Positions 8,354 to 17,124 of a DNA stretch of 64,000 bases are shown here, in pieces. The DNA comes from Gemmatimonadota bacterium (GTDB lineage Bacteria; Gemmatimonadota; Gemmatimonadetes; Gemmatimonadales; GWC2-71-9), in assembly GCA_029862925.1 (NCBI GenBank), contig JAOTWJ010000004.1, positions 1-64,000 of the forward strand. The letters run 5' to 3'. The notes below the pieces were generated by a model. That model searched no databases. It saw only the letters and a list, made by a program, of their open reading frames with translations, and was not told the origin of the DNA. The position numbers and the translations under genes were made by a program. The stretch's first letter is position 1. Each line of letters begins with the position of its first letter.

Positions 8354-9966
8354 CGCACGCCCTCCGGCGTCCACGCCGCCAGCGCCCAGTGGAACGCCTC
8401 CTCCTCGGTATCCCACCGGCCACTCGTCCATCCCAGCTCCTCGGCAAACAGCGGCCGCAGGGTCGGGACGAGTGCCCGCGCCACCTGCGGATTCCACAGT
8501 CCCACCCGCACGCGGCGCAGCAGGAAATCTTCCAGCCGCAGCACGGCACCGAAGCGCAGGTGCACTCGTACCTCCGCCGCCGTGAGGTCGACGTCCTCGG
8601 CGATCGGCTCGAGCTCGCGGGCGTCCCGCGCGAGGCGCGGCACCCACCAAACCAGGGCACGGAGCCGACGGGCCATCGCCGCCGCGATCGGACCCGCCAC
8701 GGCCGTTTCCGCCCGGAGTCGATCGGCGAGGTCGGGCGGCGCCGTGCCCGCGAGCGGCGTACCCTCGGTGTGGCACTGGGCCGCGATCGTGGCCCGGTCT
8801 TCCGGCAGGTGGCGCACCGCCTCGTCCACGACCTCCGCAGCGGTCACCCGCCACGTCGTGAGCTTGCCCCCCGCCACCGACAGCAACCCCCGCTCTTCCC
8901 AGATGTCCTCTTCACGGCTCGCTTCCGAAGGGTTTTCCGCATGCGTGTCGAGGATCGGGCGCAGTCCGGCGAAGGCCCCGACCACGTCCCGCTCCGTCAC
9001 GTCCCGCCCCGGGAACCGTTCGCGTACCGCGCGCAGCAGGTAGGCGACTTCGCCGCGGGTAGCTCGCGGGTCGTCGAGCGGCCCCTCGTGGTAGAGATCC
9101 GTCGTCCCAATCAGGACCCCCTCGGGATGCGGGACCAGAAACACCGGGCGGCCATCGTCGGGCGACGGCAGGGTGACCGCCGCGGCCAGCGGCAGCGTGC
9201 GCCGTGACACGATGACATGCGACCCGCGGGACGGGCGCACGTGGCGTCCGGCCAGTCCGAACGCGTCGCGCACCTTATCGACCCATACGCCCGCGGCGTT
9301 GACCACGACGTGGGCCCGAACCCGGTGCGTGCGCCCGCTCTCCACATCCCGCACCACGACCCCGGCAATGCGCTCGCCGTCGATCAGCGGCTCGAGCGCC
9401 TCGGCCCGGGTCAGCATGAGCCCGCCGAACGCGAACCCCGTGGCCGCCACCGCCAGGGTCAGCGCGGCGTCGTCCGCGACCGCGTCCGTGTACACCATCG
9501 CGCGCTCGAGACCGTCCAGAGAGATCCCCGGTGCCAGCGCGGCCAGTTCATCGGGCGTGATGTGCGTGTGCCGCTGCGGCTGCGTCGTCAGCCGATCGTA
9601 CATCCACAGCCCGAGATCCACGGTCCAGCCCGGCACGCGGTCCGCTTCCAACGCCGGATAGAGAAACCGGATCGGACGGACCAGATGCCGATCAAGCGTC
9701 AGCATGCGGTCGCGCTCGCGACAGGCGAGGCGCGTGATCCGAAACTGCATCTGCTTGAGATAGCGAAGCCCCCCGTGAATCAACTTGGAGGAGCGCGACG
9801 ACGTCCCTGACGCGATATCGTGCCGCTCGAGCAGCAGCACGCGCAGGCCCCGTTGCGCCGCATCCAGCAGAATACCGGCACCGGTGATGCCGCCACCGAT
9901 CACCACCAGGTCGAATAGATCGGTGAGGGACGCCACGGCGCGGGGGCGCCATCCGGCATGGAACAT
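8350..9966 (-). CDS. glpD: Glycerol-3-phosphate dehydrogenase (FAD-dependent)
   Basis: Oxidises sn-glycerol-3-phosphate to dihydroxyacetone phosphate at the inner membrane, passing electrons to quinone. The FAD Rossmann motif VVIGGGITGAGILLDAAQRG is near the N-terminus. GlpD signatures follow: SSRSSKLIHGGLRYL, GTTDLYHEGP and SVAGGKLTTWR. The C-terminal domain is the usual helical DAO_C cap. 538 residues matches the family. It begins three bases after the alkyl-DHAP-synthase-like gene ends and overlaps the lipid-kinase start by four bases. In this context it could supply, or recycle, the DHAP pool for ether-lipid building. Confidence 0.93.
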   Translation of the reverse strand: MFHAGWRPRAVASLTDLFDLVVIGGGITGAGILLDAAQRGLRVLLLERHDIASGTSSRSSKLIHGGLRYLKQMQFRITRLACRERDRMLTLDRHLVRPIRFLYPALEADRVPGWTVDLGLWMYDRLTTQPQRHTHITPDELAALAPGISLDGLERAMVYTDAVADDAALTLAVAATGFAFGGLMLTRAEALEPLIDGERIAGVVVRDVESGRTHRVRAHVVVNAAGVWVDKVRDAFGLAGRHVRPSRGSHVIVSRRTLPLAAAVTLPSPDDGRPVFLVPHPEGVLIGTTDLYHEGPLDDPRATRGEVAYLLRAVRERFPGRDVTERDVVGAFAGLRPILDTHAENPSEASREEDIWEERGLLSVAGGKLTTWRVTAAEVVDEAVRHLPEDRATIAAQCHTEGTPLAGTAPPDLADRLRAETAVAGPIAAAMARRLRALVWWVPRLARDARELEPIAEDVDLTAAEVRVHLRFGAVLRLEDFLLRRVRVGLWNPQVARALVPTLRPLFAEELGWTSGRWDTEEEAFHWALAAWTPEGVR

Positions 9967-9969
9967 CGG

Positions 9970-11601
9970 TCACGACTCCAGGCGGTCCGTGGGATCGAGC
10001 AGCACGTGCGGGTTGAGGATGCCGGTCGGGTCCAGGCGGCGGGCGGCATCCCCGAGCAGTGCGGCGCCCGCCGGCCCAATCTCGCGCTCGAGCCAGGGCG
10101 CGTGCCAGCTGCCGACGCCGTGATGATGGCTGAGGGTTGCGCCAGCGGCAACAATCGCCTCCGTCGCGGCCCGCTTGAGCGTCGCCCACCGCGCGATCGC
10201 CTGGGCCGGATCCGGCGGACAGCGGAAAAACAGCGTGAAGTAGAGGGAGGCGCCGTCGCGGTACGGGTGCGACACGTGCGCGAGCACCACCACCTGTTCG
10301 TCCTCATGGACCAGCGTGCTCGTGAGCGCCGTTCCCACCGCCTCCCGCACCCGCTCGAGGCGCGCCCACGGCGCGGCCGTCTCAAGCGTGTCGGTCGCGA
10401 CCCCCGCATCGAGCAGCGCATCCCGCAGATACGGGTGGCGGAACCGGTCGCTCAGCCAGCGTCGACCCGGGGTCCGGCCGAGGCCCACGCCGCCGTGCGA
10501 GCGGAGGATCGCCCGCGCGTCCCCGAGCGTCCGCCGCACGGTCGACGGGTCGCCGGCCGCCCCGAGCAGCATCAGGCACCCCCCCTCCCACGCGCCGCGC
10601 GCGGCCAGCCAGCGCCGCACGAGGGTGCCCACGATCCCGCGCCGCGCCAGCCCGAGCGCCATGCCGACGGTCGTCTCGCACTCGTCCGAGAGACGGAGCA
10701 GGGTCAGCGGCACGCCTTCCTGCACCACGTCACGGGCGGCGCTGAGACCCGCGCGCCAAGAGGGCAGCACGGTGCCGGTCACGACGAGCACCGGCGGCCG
10801 ACGTCGCACGCGCACGGTCGCCCGCGTCACGATGCCCAGCCGGCCCTCGCTCCCCGCCACGAGGTGCCGCAGATCGGGTCCCGCGGCGCTCGCGGGCCGC
10901 GCGCCCAACTCCAGCCGCCCGGCGGGCGCGACCAGCGTGAGACCCGCCACCAGCGCGTCGATCGAGCCGTAGCCGAGCGACTCCTGACCGGAGGACCGGG
11001 TGACGATCCAGCCGCCCAGGGTGGACAGCTCCCACGATTGGGGAAAATGGCCGAGCGTGAGGCCGTAGCGCGCGAGGGCCGCTTCGAGCGCGGGACCGCG
11101 GATCCCGGCACCGAACGTGGCGAGCCCCGACTCGCCGTCCACGTCGCCGAGCCCGTCGAGACGCTCGAGGTCCAGCGCGACCACCGGAGTGTCACCGGCG
11201 ACGCTGTTCACACCACCCGTGACCGACGTGCCACCCCCGAACGGGATCGCGCGCACGCCCGCCGCCGCGCAGGCCCGAAGGATCGCCTCCACCTGCGCGT
11301 CGTCGGTTGGGCGCACGACGCCGTCGGGTGCGCTGGTCACGGTGCCGGTACGGAACCGCAGCAGATCCGGGAGTCCCTGCCCGCGGGCGTGCGCGAGCCG
11401 GTCGTGTGGCTCCCGCCCGATTTCGAGGGGGAAGGCCGGCAGCGCGCGAGGGCCCGGGAGACGGACGTCCGGGGGCGTGTCGGCGACGCGGCCGTCGCAG
11501 GGACCGAGCCGATGCTGCAACCACTGCAGCAGGTCCGGGGGCAGCGGATATCGCTCGCCCTCGAATCCCCACCCCCCCACTCGACGCCTGCGATCGGACA
11601 T
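9970..11601 (-). CDS. Alkyldihydroxyacetonephosphate-synthase-like FAD enzyme
   Basis: The ATG at 11601 (MSDRRRRVGGWGFEGE) is chosen because AGPS proteins begin near such a GWG motif. The longer frame upstream is Arg-rich noise that overlaps the previous gene. The FAD-binding PCMH domain contains PFGGGTSVTGGV. AGPS-like features follow: HFPQSWELSTLGGW, RFRHPYLRDALLDAGV, DTLETAAPW and the triple-His SHHHGVGSWHAPW, which lines the active site in characterised AGPS. AGPS swaps the acyl chain of acyl-DHAP for a fatty alcohol, making the ether bond. Related FAD oxidases (glycolate- or lactate-type) are an alternative, but the HHH and DTLET motifs favour AGPS. About 543 residues. Confidence 0.85.
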   Translation of the reverse strand: MSDRRRRVGGWGFEGERYPLPPDLLQWLQHRLGPCDGRVADTPPDVRLPGPRALPAFPLEIGREPHDRLAHARGQGLPDLLRFRTGTVTSAPDGVVRPTDDAQVEAILRACAAAGVRAIPFGGGTSVTGGVNSVAGDTPVVALDLERLDGLGDVDGESGLATFGAGIRGPALEAALARYGLTLGHFPQSWELSTLGGWIVTRSSGQESLGYGSIDALVAGLTLVAPAGRLELGARPASAAGPDLRHLVAGSEGRLGIVTRATVRVRRRPPVLVVTGTVLPSWRAGLSAARDVVQEGVPLTLLRLSDECETTVGMALGLARRGIVGTLVRRWLAARGAWEGGCLMLLGAAGDPSTVRRTLGDARAILRSHGGVGLGRTPGRRWLSDRFRHPYLRDALLDAGVATDTLETAAPWARLERVREAVGTALTSTLVHEDEQVVVLAHVSHPYRDGASLYFTLFFRCPPDPAQAIARWATLKRAATEAIVAAGATLSHHHGVGSWHAPWLEREIGPAGAALLGDAARRLDPTGILNPHVLLDPTDRLES

Positions 11602-11677
11602 CGCCACTCGCAATGGACGATGTTCGAAAGCTACTGCCGGCCTCCGACCGCGGCGACCGGCCGCGGCAGTGCGCGCG

Positions 11678-13156
11678 TCAGCGGATGGGCACCGCCACCG
11701 ACAGTTGATGGGTCCAGACGTGCACCTCCTGCAAGGTGAGCGGGCCGCCTGGCGGCACCACGATGTCGTTCGCAAACCCGGCATCCGCCGCCCGCTCGGC
11801 GACGATGCCCGTCCAGGCGATGCCCGGGCGCCCGGTACCCGTGGTCACGCGCCCAACGTACCGCACCTCGAACCCCGGGAACCGAACGCGCGCCCCCCAC
11901 GTCGGCGTCCACTCCATCCACTGCTCGTCCTGGCGACGGAATTCGTCGGTCACGTTGTCCCACTGGTCCAGATGATAGTCGTACGCGCGCAGTTCGAGGC
12001 CGGCCTGGAAGGCCGCCGGCCCGACCTGCTGCTGGACGCCCATGCGTACCTGCGCGTTGGAGAAGCGGAACTCGTTCTCCACCGTGCGTCCCCCGCTGGG
12101 GATCGTGTCCCCACCCACCGTCGGCACCGGACCCGCCGCTTCGGCCCACGTGCTGCTCCACGCCGGCTCGTAGACGATGTCCATCCCGAAGGTCGTCGCG
12201 CCCTGCTGTTTCGCCACGCCGAGGCCGATGTCGAGCGCCGTGCTGTGCCCCGGGTCGCGCGGGATGTTGACGATCTCGTAGTTCGGGATCTTCGGATGGG
12301 ACTTGTAGTTGCCGGTGAGGGTACCGCCCACCCGCCAGCCGTGCGCCCCGACCGGCCGCCGGAACCCGAGGTGCAGGCCCCACGTGTTGGTCTTGTCCGC
12401 GTTGGTCTCGACGCGTGCCTGTTCCTCCCACTGCCAGGTCACCGAGTCCACCAGCACCCAGTCGACGTAGGTGACGACGTGGGTCGCGTCGAATCGGTTG
12501 TACAGCGCGGTCGCCTCGAGCACGCTCCCGTCGCCGAGCGCCTTGGTCATGCCCAGGCGCACATCCTGCGAGCTGCCCGACTCGTCGATGTCCCGGCTCA
12601 GCGCATAGAGATGCTCGACCCCGTCAATGCCATTAAGGTCGGAGAAGAACGCGCTCACCCCGACGGTGAACCCGGGACCGACCTCCGACCCGAGCATCAG
12701 GAACGCGTACTTGTTCGTGGCCGACTGCTGACTCAGGGCGTTCGGCGGCAGGATGGCGATGTCACGGAGCGGGACCGGACCGAAGAACTGCTCGCCGGAC
12801 TTGAGCTGCTGCAGCGCCACCATGCCACCGCCAAAGGCCTTGCCGCCAAACAGCCCCCCGGCCGTGAGCGTGGTGGCGCTTCCCGCGTTCTGCGACATCG
12901 AGTAGTGCGTCGGCAGCGCGAAGAAACGGGACTCGCCGATCCGGGAGCCTTTGGCGGGGTTCACGAACGGATCGAGCCAGTCGTCGTCGAGTGCGATGGA
13001 CACGCCGCCCATGCCGAGGTTCTGCGACGGGAACACCAGGAACTGATCGCCGGCCGCAACGGGGACGGTCTTCAAGCTGATGTACTGCGCGGCTGCCGGG
13101 GTGGCGGGCAGGAGCGCCACCAGGAGCGCGACCGAGCTAACGAGGGTGCGGGCCAT
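11678..13156 (-). CDS. FadL/OmpP1-like outer-membrane protein
   Basis: Has a signal peptide (ARTLVSSVALLVALLPATPAAA), then a 470-residue protein of alternating beta strands ending in an aromatic-poor strand LSVAVPIR. The early LVFPSQNLGMGGVSIALDDD followed by PFVNPAKGSR matches the N-terminal hatch style of OmpP1/FadL/TodX and PorV-like proteins. Members form 14-stranded barrels that admit hydrophobic molecules, for example long-chain fatty acids. It lies 76 bases upstream of the alkyl-DHAP-synthase-like gene on the same strand, so it might feed lipid precursors to that pathway (inference). Its start overlaps the end of the upstream lipoprotein gene by 20 bases. Confidence 0.75.
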   Translation of the reverse strand: MARTLVSSVALLVALLPATPAAAQYISLKTVPVAAGDQFLVFPSQNLGMGGVSIALDDDWLDPFVNPAKGSRIGESRFFALPTHYSMSQNAGSATTLTAGGLFGGKAFGGGMVALQQLKSGEQFFGPVPLRDIAILPPNALSQQSATNKYAFLMLGSEVGPGFTVGVSAFFSDLNGIDGVEHLYALSRDIDESGSSQDVRLGMTKALGDGSVLEATALYNRFDATHVVTYVDWVLVDSVTWQWEEQARVETNADKTNTWGLHLGFRRPVGAHGWRVGGTLTGNYKSHPKIPNYEIVNIPRDPGHSTALDIGLGVAKQQGATTFGMDIVYEPAWSSTWAEAAGPVPTVGGDTIPSGGRTVENEFRFSNAQVRMGVQQQVGPAAFQAGLELRAYDYHLDQWDNVTDEFRRQDEQWMEWTPTWGARVRFPGFEVRYVGRVTTGTGRPGIAWTGIVAERAADAGFANDIVVPPGGPLTLQEVHVWTHQLSVAVPIR

Positions 13157-14060
13157 GAGGGGGTCCTTGCGTCAAAGTGAAAGTCGGGGGAGCACCATTG
13201 GCGCCGACGAGCCGTGGCAGAATGACTTGCAGCCGACTCTCGGCACCCGCGGCGATCAGCACGTCCGGGACGGTGATCGGCCCCAGGCCGGCGCCGGGGG
13301 GCGCGGCGATCTCGACGGTGTAGACGCCGCTCGGGAGAAAGCCAACGAGGTATCCACCCGTCGCGTCCGTCCTCCCTGTCACCCGGAGCGCTCCCGGGTC
13401 GGGCGCGCGGCCGCGAAGCGCGCGAATCGTCGCGAACGCCACCGGACGGGGCGCACCCCCTGCGGTGGCGCCGAACACGCTTCCGGCGAGCCCGCCGGTG
13501 ACCGCCGCGTCAACAGCGCGCAGCTGTGGGATAAACGTGAGATCGAACAGCGGCTCGAAGGCCGCGGTGAAGCTCCGGGTCACGTCCAGATCGAGCACGA
13601 TCACGCTGCCGGCTGGCGGAATCGCCACCGGAGCGGCGACACTCGCCCGGATCGTAAAGGGGTCTGGCGCCGGCCATCGGACCCGGGCCTGGCTCCCGTC
13701 CGCGTAGACGACCGTCGAGGAATCCCCGCGCACTGTCATGCGGACCGCGCGGTACGTACCGGCGGGGAGCACGCCGCTGCCGGCGAGCGCCGTCCGCCCC
13801 TGCTGCAACGCGGCGAAATCGAAGCGGCGCTCGGGCGTGGCGATCGTGATCCAGTCGCCGGCCGTCCCGTCCTCGGTCGTGGACGCCGCCACCGCCGCTA
13901 CGTAGACTTCGACCCGTTCGATGGACCCGGACGAGAGCGGCGCGTCCGTCAGCACGACGCGCGTGAGGCCGGCGCCGGATACGGGTCCCGCCACTTCCCG
14001 GTAGCAGCCCGGAAGCGGGACCGCCACCACCAACACCAAGCTCAGCCAGCGACGCGCCAT
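13137..14060 (-). CDS. DUF4382-like lipoprotein with carboxypeptidase-regulatory-like domain
   Basis: The ATG at 14060 gives a lipoprotein signal (LVLVVAVPLPGC); the in-frame start at 14114 would bury it. Residues about 35-190 match the DUF4382 pattern: TDAPLSSGSIERVEVYV, then DFAALQQGRTALAGSGVLPAGTYRAVR (spread over about 80-115), then a hydrophobic VIVLDLDVTRSF strand. Residues about 200-280 form a carboxypeptidase-regulatory-like Ig domain (VFATIRALRG... TDATGGYLVGFLPSGVYTV). DUF4382 proteins are extracytoplasmic and of unknown role. The gene overlaps the FadL-like gene by 20 bases and is divergent from the ECF sigma factor, with a 101-base gap between start codons. Confidence 0.75.
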   Translation of the reverse strand: MARRWLSLVLVVAVPLPGCYREVAGPVSGAGLTRVVLTDAPLSSGSIERVEVYVAAVAASTTEDGTAGDWITIATPERRFDFAALQQGRTALAGSGVLPAGTYRAVRMTVRGDSSTVVYADGSQARVRWPAPDPFTIRASVAAPVAIPPAGSVIVLDLDVTRSFTAAFEPLFDLTFIPQLRAVDAAVTGGLAGSVFGATAGGAPRPVAFATIRALRGRAPDPGALRVTGRTDATGGYLVGFLPSGVYTVEIAAPPGAGLGPITVPDVLIAAGAESRLQVILPRLVGANGAPPTFTLTQGPPHGPHPR

Positions 14061-14161
14061 GCCCTCTCGCCATTTCGTCCACCCGGGATACCCGAGCCGC
14101 CCACCGCGCGTCACAGGTTGGGGCCGGGGGATGGGTGTGACCCGCCGGGGTCGGGACGGGT

Positions 14162-14713
14162 ATGGTTGACGTGGAGCACGCCGGCGATGCCGAGCTGGTG
14201 CAGCGGGTGCTGGACGGCGACGCCGGAGCCTATGCGGGCCTGGTGACGCGGTATCGGGACCGCCTCGGCCGCTACGCGGTCCGGATGCTCGGCAACCAGG
14301 CGGATGCGGAAGAAGCGCTCCAGGATACCTTCGTTCGGGCGTACCGCTCGCTGGGCCGATGCACCGACCCCGCGCGGTTTGGCGCCTGGATCTTTGGGAT
14401 CCTGGTGAATCGGTGCCGCACGGTGGGGGCGCAGCGGGCGCGGCGCGAGCGCACCGTCATCCCCGATGAAGGGGCGCTGAGCCGGGCCGCCGTGGGCGAC
14501 ACCGCCGATCGGCACGCGTGGCGCGAAGCCATTGCCTGGGCGATGGCCCGCCTGGCGCCCGCACAACGCGAGGCGTTCGTGCTGAAGCACGTGGAGGACC
14601 TGAGTTACGAGGAGATGGTCGAGGTGACCGGCGCGAGCGTTCCCGCGCTCAAGATGCGCGTCGCACGGGCGCGCGAGGAACTGCGACGGCTCCTGACGGA
14701 GGCGGACCGATGA
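14162..14713 (+). CDS. ECF-type RNA polymerase sigma factor
   Basis: Region 2 (about residues 8-75) shows the sigma-70 pattern (RYRDRLGRYAVRMLGN, DAEEALQDTFVRAYRSL). Region 4 (about 120-180) shows LAPAQREAFVLKHVEDLSYEEM followed by a helix-turn-helix ending KMRVARAREELRRLL. There is no region 1.1 or 3, and the length of 183 residues is normal for ECF sigmas. Its stop overlaps the next start as ATGA, and that next gene encodes a membrane protein with an anti-sigma-like cytoplasmic part. It is therefore likely controlled by that partner and may drive its own operon (inference). Confidence 0.92.
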   Translation: MVDVEHAGDAELVQRVLDGDAGAYAGLVTRYRDRLGRYAVRMLGNQADAEEALQDTFVRAYRSLGRCTDPARFGAWIFGILVNRCRTVGAQRARRERTVIPDEGALSRAAVGDTADRHAWREAIAWAMARLAPAQREAFVLKHVEDLSYEEMVEVTGASVPALKMRVARAREELRRLLTEADR

Positions 14714-15279
14714 GGCAGCAGCGGAACGACCCGATCGAGCGGGCCATCGACACCCTGCGCGAGCCGGTGGAATTGCGTCCGGATTTCGAGCGCCGCGTGA
14801 TGGCCGCGGTGGCCTCGCTGCCCGTGCCGCGTCGCGCCGGTCCGCTCCGACTCGTGGCCGCCTGGATGGTCACCGCCCGCACCGTTCGCCTCAGTCCGCT
14901 CGGCGGGCTCGCCGCGGCCGCCGTGGTCCTTACCGCCCTGCTCGGCGGGCGGGCGCTCCTCGGCCCCGGCGCGGAGTCGGCGCCCCTGGGAGCGCCGCTG
15001 GCCGCCGACGGGCGCGCCGTGCAGTTCGTCGTTGCCGTCCCCACGGCGTCGACCGTTGCCCTTGTGGGCGATTTCAACGACTGGAACGCCGAGGCCACAC
15101 CGATGCGGCCGGTGCCGGGAGACGGGATCTGGACCGTCCTGGTTCCGCTCGGGCCGGGCCGGTACCGCTACTCGTTCCTGGTGAACGGCACCGAGTGGTT
15201 GACGGATCCGACGGCGCCGCGCACGATGGAAGACGATTTTGGGCGACCCAACTCGGTCGTGACGGTGGGAGGCACGTGA
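14710..15279 (+). CDS. Membrane anti-sigma-like protein with periplasmic CBM48/glycogen-binding-like domain
   Basis: The ATG at 14710 overlaps the sigma-factor stop (ATGA). About 189 residues. Residues 1-55 are charged and helical (DPIERAIDTLREPVELRPDF), a plausible cytoplasmic sigma-binding part. One membrane helix lies at about 60-80 (LSPLGGLAAAAVVLTALLGG). Residues about 98-185 form an early-set/CBM48 domain as in AMPK-beta: VVAVPTASTVALVGDFNDWN, MRPVPGDGIWTVLVPLGPGRYRY and VNGTEWLTDPTAP. No zinc-binding anti-sigma (ZAS) motif is seen. The domain order suggests a transmembrane sensor that could read a glycan in the periplasm, which is inference. Confidence 0.82.
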   Translation: MRQQRNDPIERAIDTLREPVELRPDFERRVMAAVASLPVPRRAGPLRLVAAWMVTARTVRLSPLGGLAAAAVVLTALLGGRALLGPGAESAPLGAPLAADGRAVQFVVAVPTASTVALVGDFNDWNAEATPMRPVPGDGIWTVLVPLGPGRYRYSFLVNGTEWLTDPTAPRTMEDDFGRPNSVVTVGGT

Positions 15280-15911
15280 TGCGTCACCGACTGCTGGCGG
15301 CTGTCCTCGCGACCACGGCGCTCGCCGCCTGGCACGCGCCGGCGCAGGCACAGGACCCGCGGCTCGCGCGCCGCCTGCCGGACGAGGTGCGCATCCCGAT
15401 CGAGGCGTTGATCGACTCCGCGCGGGCCCGAGCACTCCCCGCAGAACCGCTGGTCGACCGGGCGCTCGAAGGGGCGGCCAAGGGCGCCGGTGGCGAGCGG
15501 ATCGTGGCCGCCGTGCGGCGGCTCGCCGGCGAGCTCGGCGTAGCGCGCGACGCGCTGGGATCCGGTTCGACAAGTGCCGAGCTGGTCGCCGGTGCCGCCG
15601 CCCTGCGGGCGGGCGCGCGATCGGACGATCTGCGCCACCTCCGCCAGCGGCGGCCCGACCGGCCCGTCACCGTGGCCGCGGGCGTGTTGGCCGACCTCGT
15701 GGCGGTGGGCGTGCCGCCGGACACCGCCGCCGCAGCCGTGCTGGCCCTCGCCGGGCGGGGGGAAGATGCGGACTACATCGCGTTCCGCCGCAACGTCGAG
15801 CGAGACGTAGCGCTCGGCGCCACCCCCACCGCGGCCCTCACGGTCCGGCTCACGGGCGAAACCCTGAGCAGCGGTGACGCTCCGGGCCCCACGCGAGCGC
15901 GAAAACCGTAA
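15279..15911 (+). CDS. Exported protein of unknown function in the sigma/CBM48 operon
   Basis: The ATG at 15279 shares a base with the upstream stop (TGATG), so translation is probably coupled. The N-terminus is a signal peptide (LLAAVLATTALAAWHAPAQA). The mature part, about 185 residues, is mainly helical and Ala/Arg/Leu-rich (RIPIEALIDSARARALP, VDRALEGAAKGAGGERIV), with no motif I recognise. It overlaps the following barrel gene by 38 bases in a different frame. Being conserved in operon position between two CBM48-like proteins suggests a periplasmic helper of the same system. Confidence 0.72.
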   Translation: MRHRLLAAVLATTALAAWHAPAQAQDPRLARRLPDEVRIPIEALIDSARARALPAEPLVDRALEGAAKGAGGERIVAAVRRLAGELGVARDALGSGSTSAELVAGAAALRAGARSDDLRHLRQRRPDRPVTVAAGVLADLVAVGVPPDTAAAAVLALAGRGEDADYIAFRRNVERDVALGATPTAALTVRLTGETLSSGDAPGPTRARKP

Positions 15912-17064
15912 CGCTGCCTCGATCGTGGCGGGTGCGCGGGGCGGGCGGTGGCTGACGGGGATTGTCTGGTCCCTGGCCGCCGCCCCACCGCTCGTGGCCC
16001 AGGGCAGCGGCACCATCGACGCCGGGCTCTCCGCGGTGCGCTACGATGGCTTCCTCGGATCCGCCGCCGCCTTTCTCGCTCCCACGCTCCGCTTCGACAC
16101 GCCCAGTCTGAGCGCGCTCGCCCAGGGCAGCTACGTGCTGTTCGAGAGCGGCAACCGCATCGTGCAGGGAACGGCTGCCGCCGCGTGGCTGAGTCCGACC
16201 GTGCGCGGCGTCCGCGCCGAGATCGGTGCCACCGGTGGACTCAGCGCCTATGCCGACGAACCGCGCACGGGCTATGCGAGCGCTCGCGCGCGGGCCCACC
16301 TCATGGGCCGCGCGCGCGGTGCCTGGCTGGGCGGAGCGGTCGGGCACCTCGCGCTCGACACCACGGGACGGACGACGCGCGAATTCGCCGCGGGCGGATG
16401 GGTCATCGTGGATCGGGTCGCGCTCGCCGCCGCCGCCACGTGGAGCGCCGCGGCCGACAGCGCCTATCTGGATCTCACCGCGGGCGCGCATGCGGTCTGG
16501 CACGCGGTGGAGCTGGACGGTCTCGTGGGTGCGCGCACGTGGAGCGACGGTGCCGGCGAGGGTGTCTTCGGCGACGTCACGGTGCGTCTCCTGCTCACAC
16601 CCGCGCTCGCCGGTCAGGTCAGCGCCGGCCGCTACCCGTCGGATCCGGTGCGCGGGACGGTGGGGGGCCGCTACCTCAGCGCGGGAATCCGCCTCACTCC
16701 GTTCGGTCCGCGCCCGTCCGCCCACCTCGACATCGCAGACCTGCGCCGTCGGGCGCCGCGCACGCCCGACGACGCGACGCAACCGGATGCACCGCGCCTC
16801 ACGCTGAGGGCGGCCGGCCCCGGCCACCGCGTGGTCGTCCGTGCAACCGGCGCCCGCGCCGTCGAGCTGGCCGGTGACTTCACCGACTGGGAACCCCTCG
16901 CCCTCCTGCCGCTCGACGACGCCTGGTACATTGACCTCGCGCTGTCGCCGGGCGTCTACCGGGTGAACGTGCGCGTCGACGGAGGGCCATGGACCGTCCC
17001 GGTGGGCCTCGCCGTGCTGCGCGACGAGTTCGGAAGCACCGTCGGCATCCTGCTCATCCAGTAG
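15874..17064 (+). CDS. Outer-membrane beta-barrel with C-terminal CBM48/glycogen-binding-like domain
   Basis: GTG start inside the end of the previous gene. A signal peptide ends near residue 43 (WSLAAAPPLVAQ). Residues about 45-300 are a run of amphipathic beta strands with alternating small and aromatic residues, typical of a barrel. Residues about 310-396 form a second early-set/CBM48 domain: VVRATGARAVELAGDFTDWE, LLPLDDAWYIDLALSPGVYRV and VRVDGGPW. The same domain type occurs in the anti-sigma-like protein two genes upstream. It could bind glycan at the cell surface. A C-terminal extra domain after a barrel could be periplasmic or external, and sequence does not say which. Confidence 0.75.
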   Translation: MTLRAPRERENRNAASIVAGARGGRWLTGIVWSLAAAPPLVAQGSGTIDAGLSAVRYDGFLGSAAAFLAPTLRFDTPSLSALAQGSYVLFESGNRIVQGTAAAAWLSPTVRGVRAEIGATGGLSAYADEPRTGYASARARAHLMGRARGAWLGGAVGHLALDTTGRTTREFAAGGWVIVDRVALAAAATWSAAADSAYLDLTAGAHAVWHAVELDGLVGARTWSDGAGEGVFGDVTVRLLLTPALAGQVSAGRYPSDPVRGTVGGRYLSAGIRLTPFGPRPSAHLDIADLRRRAPRTPDDATQPDAPRLTLRAAGPGHRVVVRATGARAVELAGDFTDWEPLALLPLDDAWYIDLALSPGVYRVNVRVDGGPWTVPVGLAVLRDEFGSTVGILLIQ

Positions 17065-17069
17065 CGCAA

Positions 17070-17103
17070 CGACCCTCCACCGCACCTGCGCGGCGGAGGG
17101 TCG
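17070..17103. terminator. Strong bidirectional hairpin terminator
   Basis: A 14-base arm at 17070-17083 pairs with 17090-17103 with one mismatch, around the loop ACCTGC. It lies between two convergent stop codons (17064 and 17125), which fits termination of both transcripts. Confidence 0.7.
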
Positions 17104-17124
17104 TACGCGTCGGAACGACGTCCG

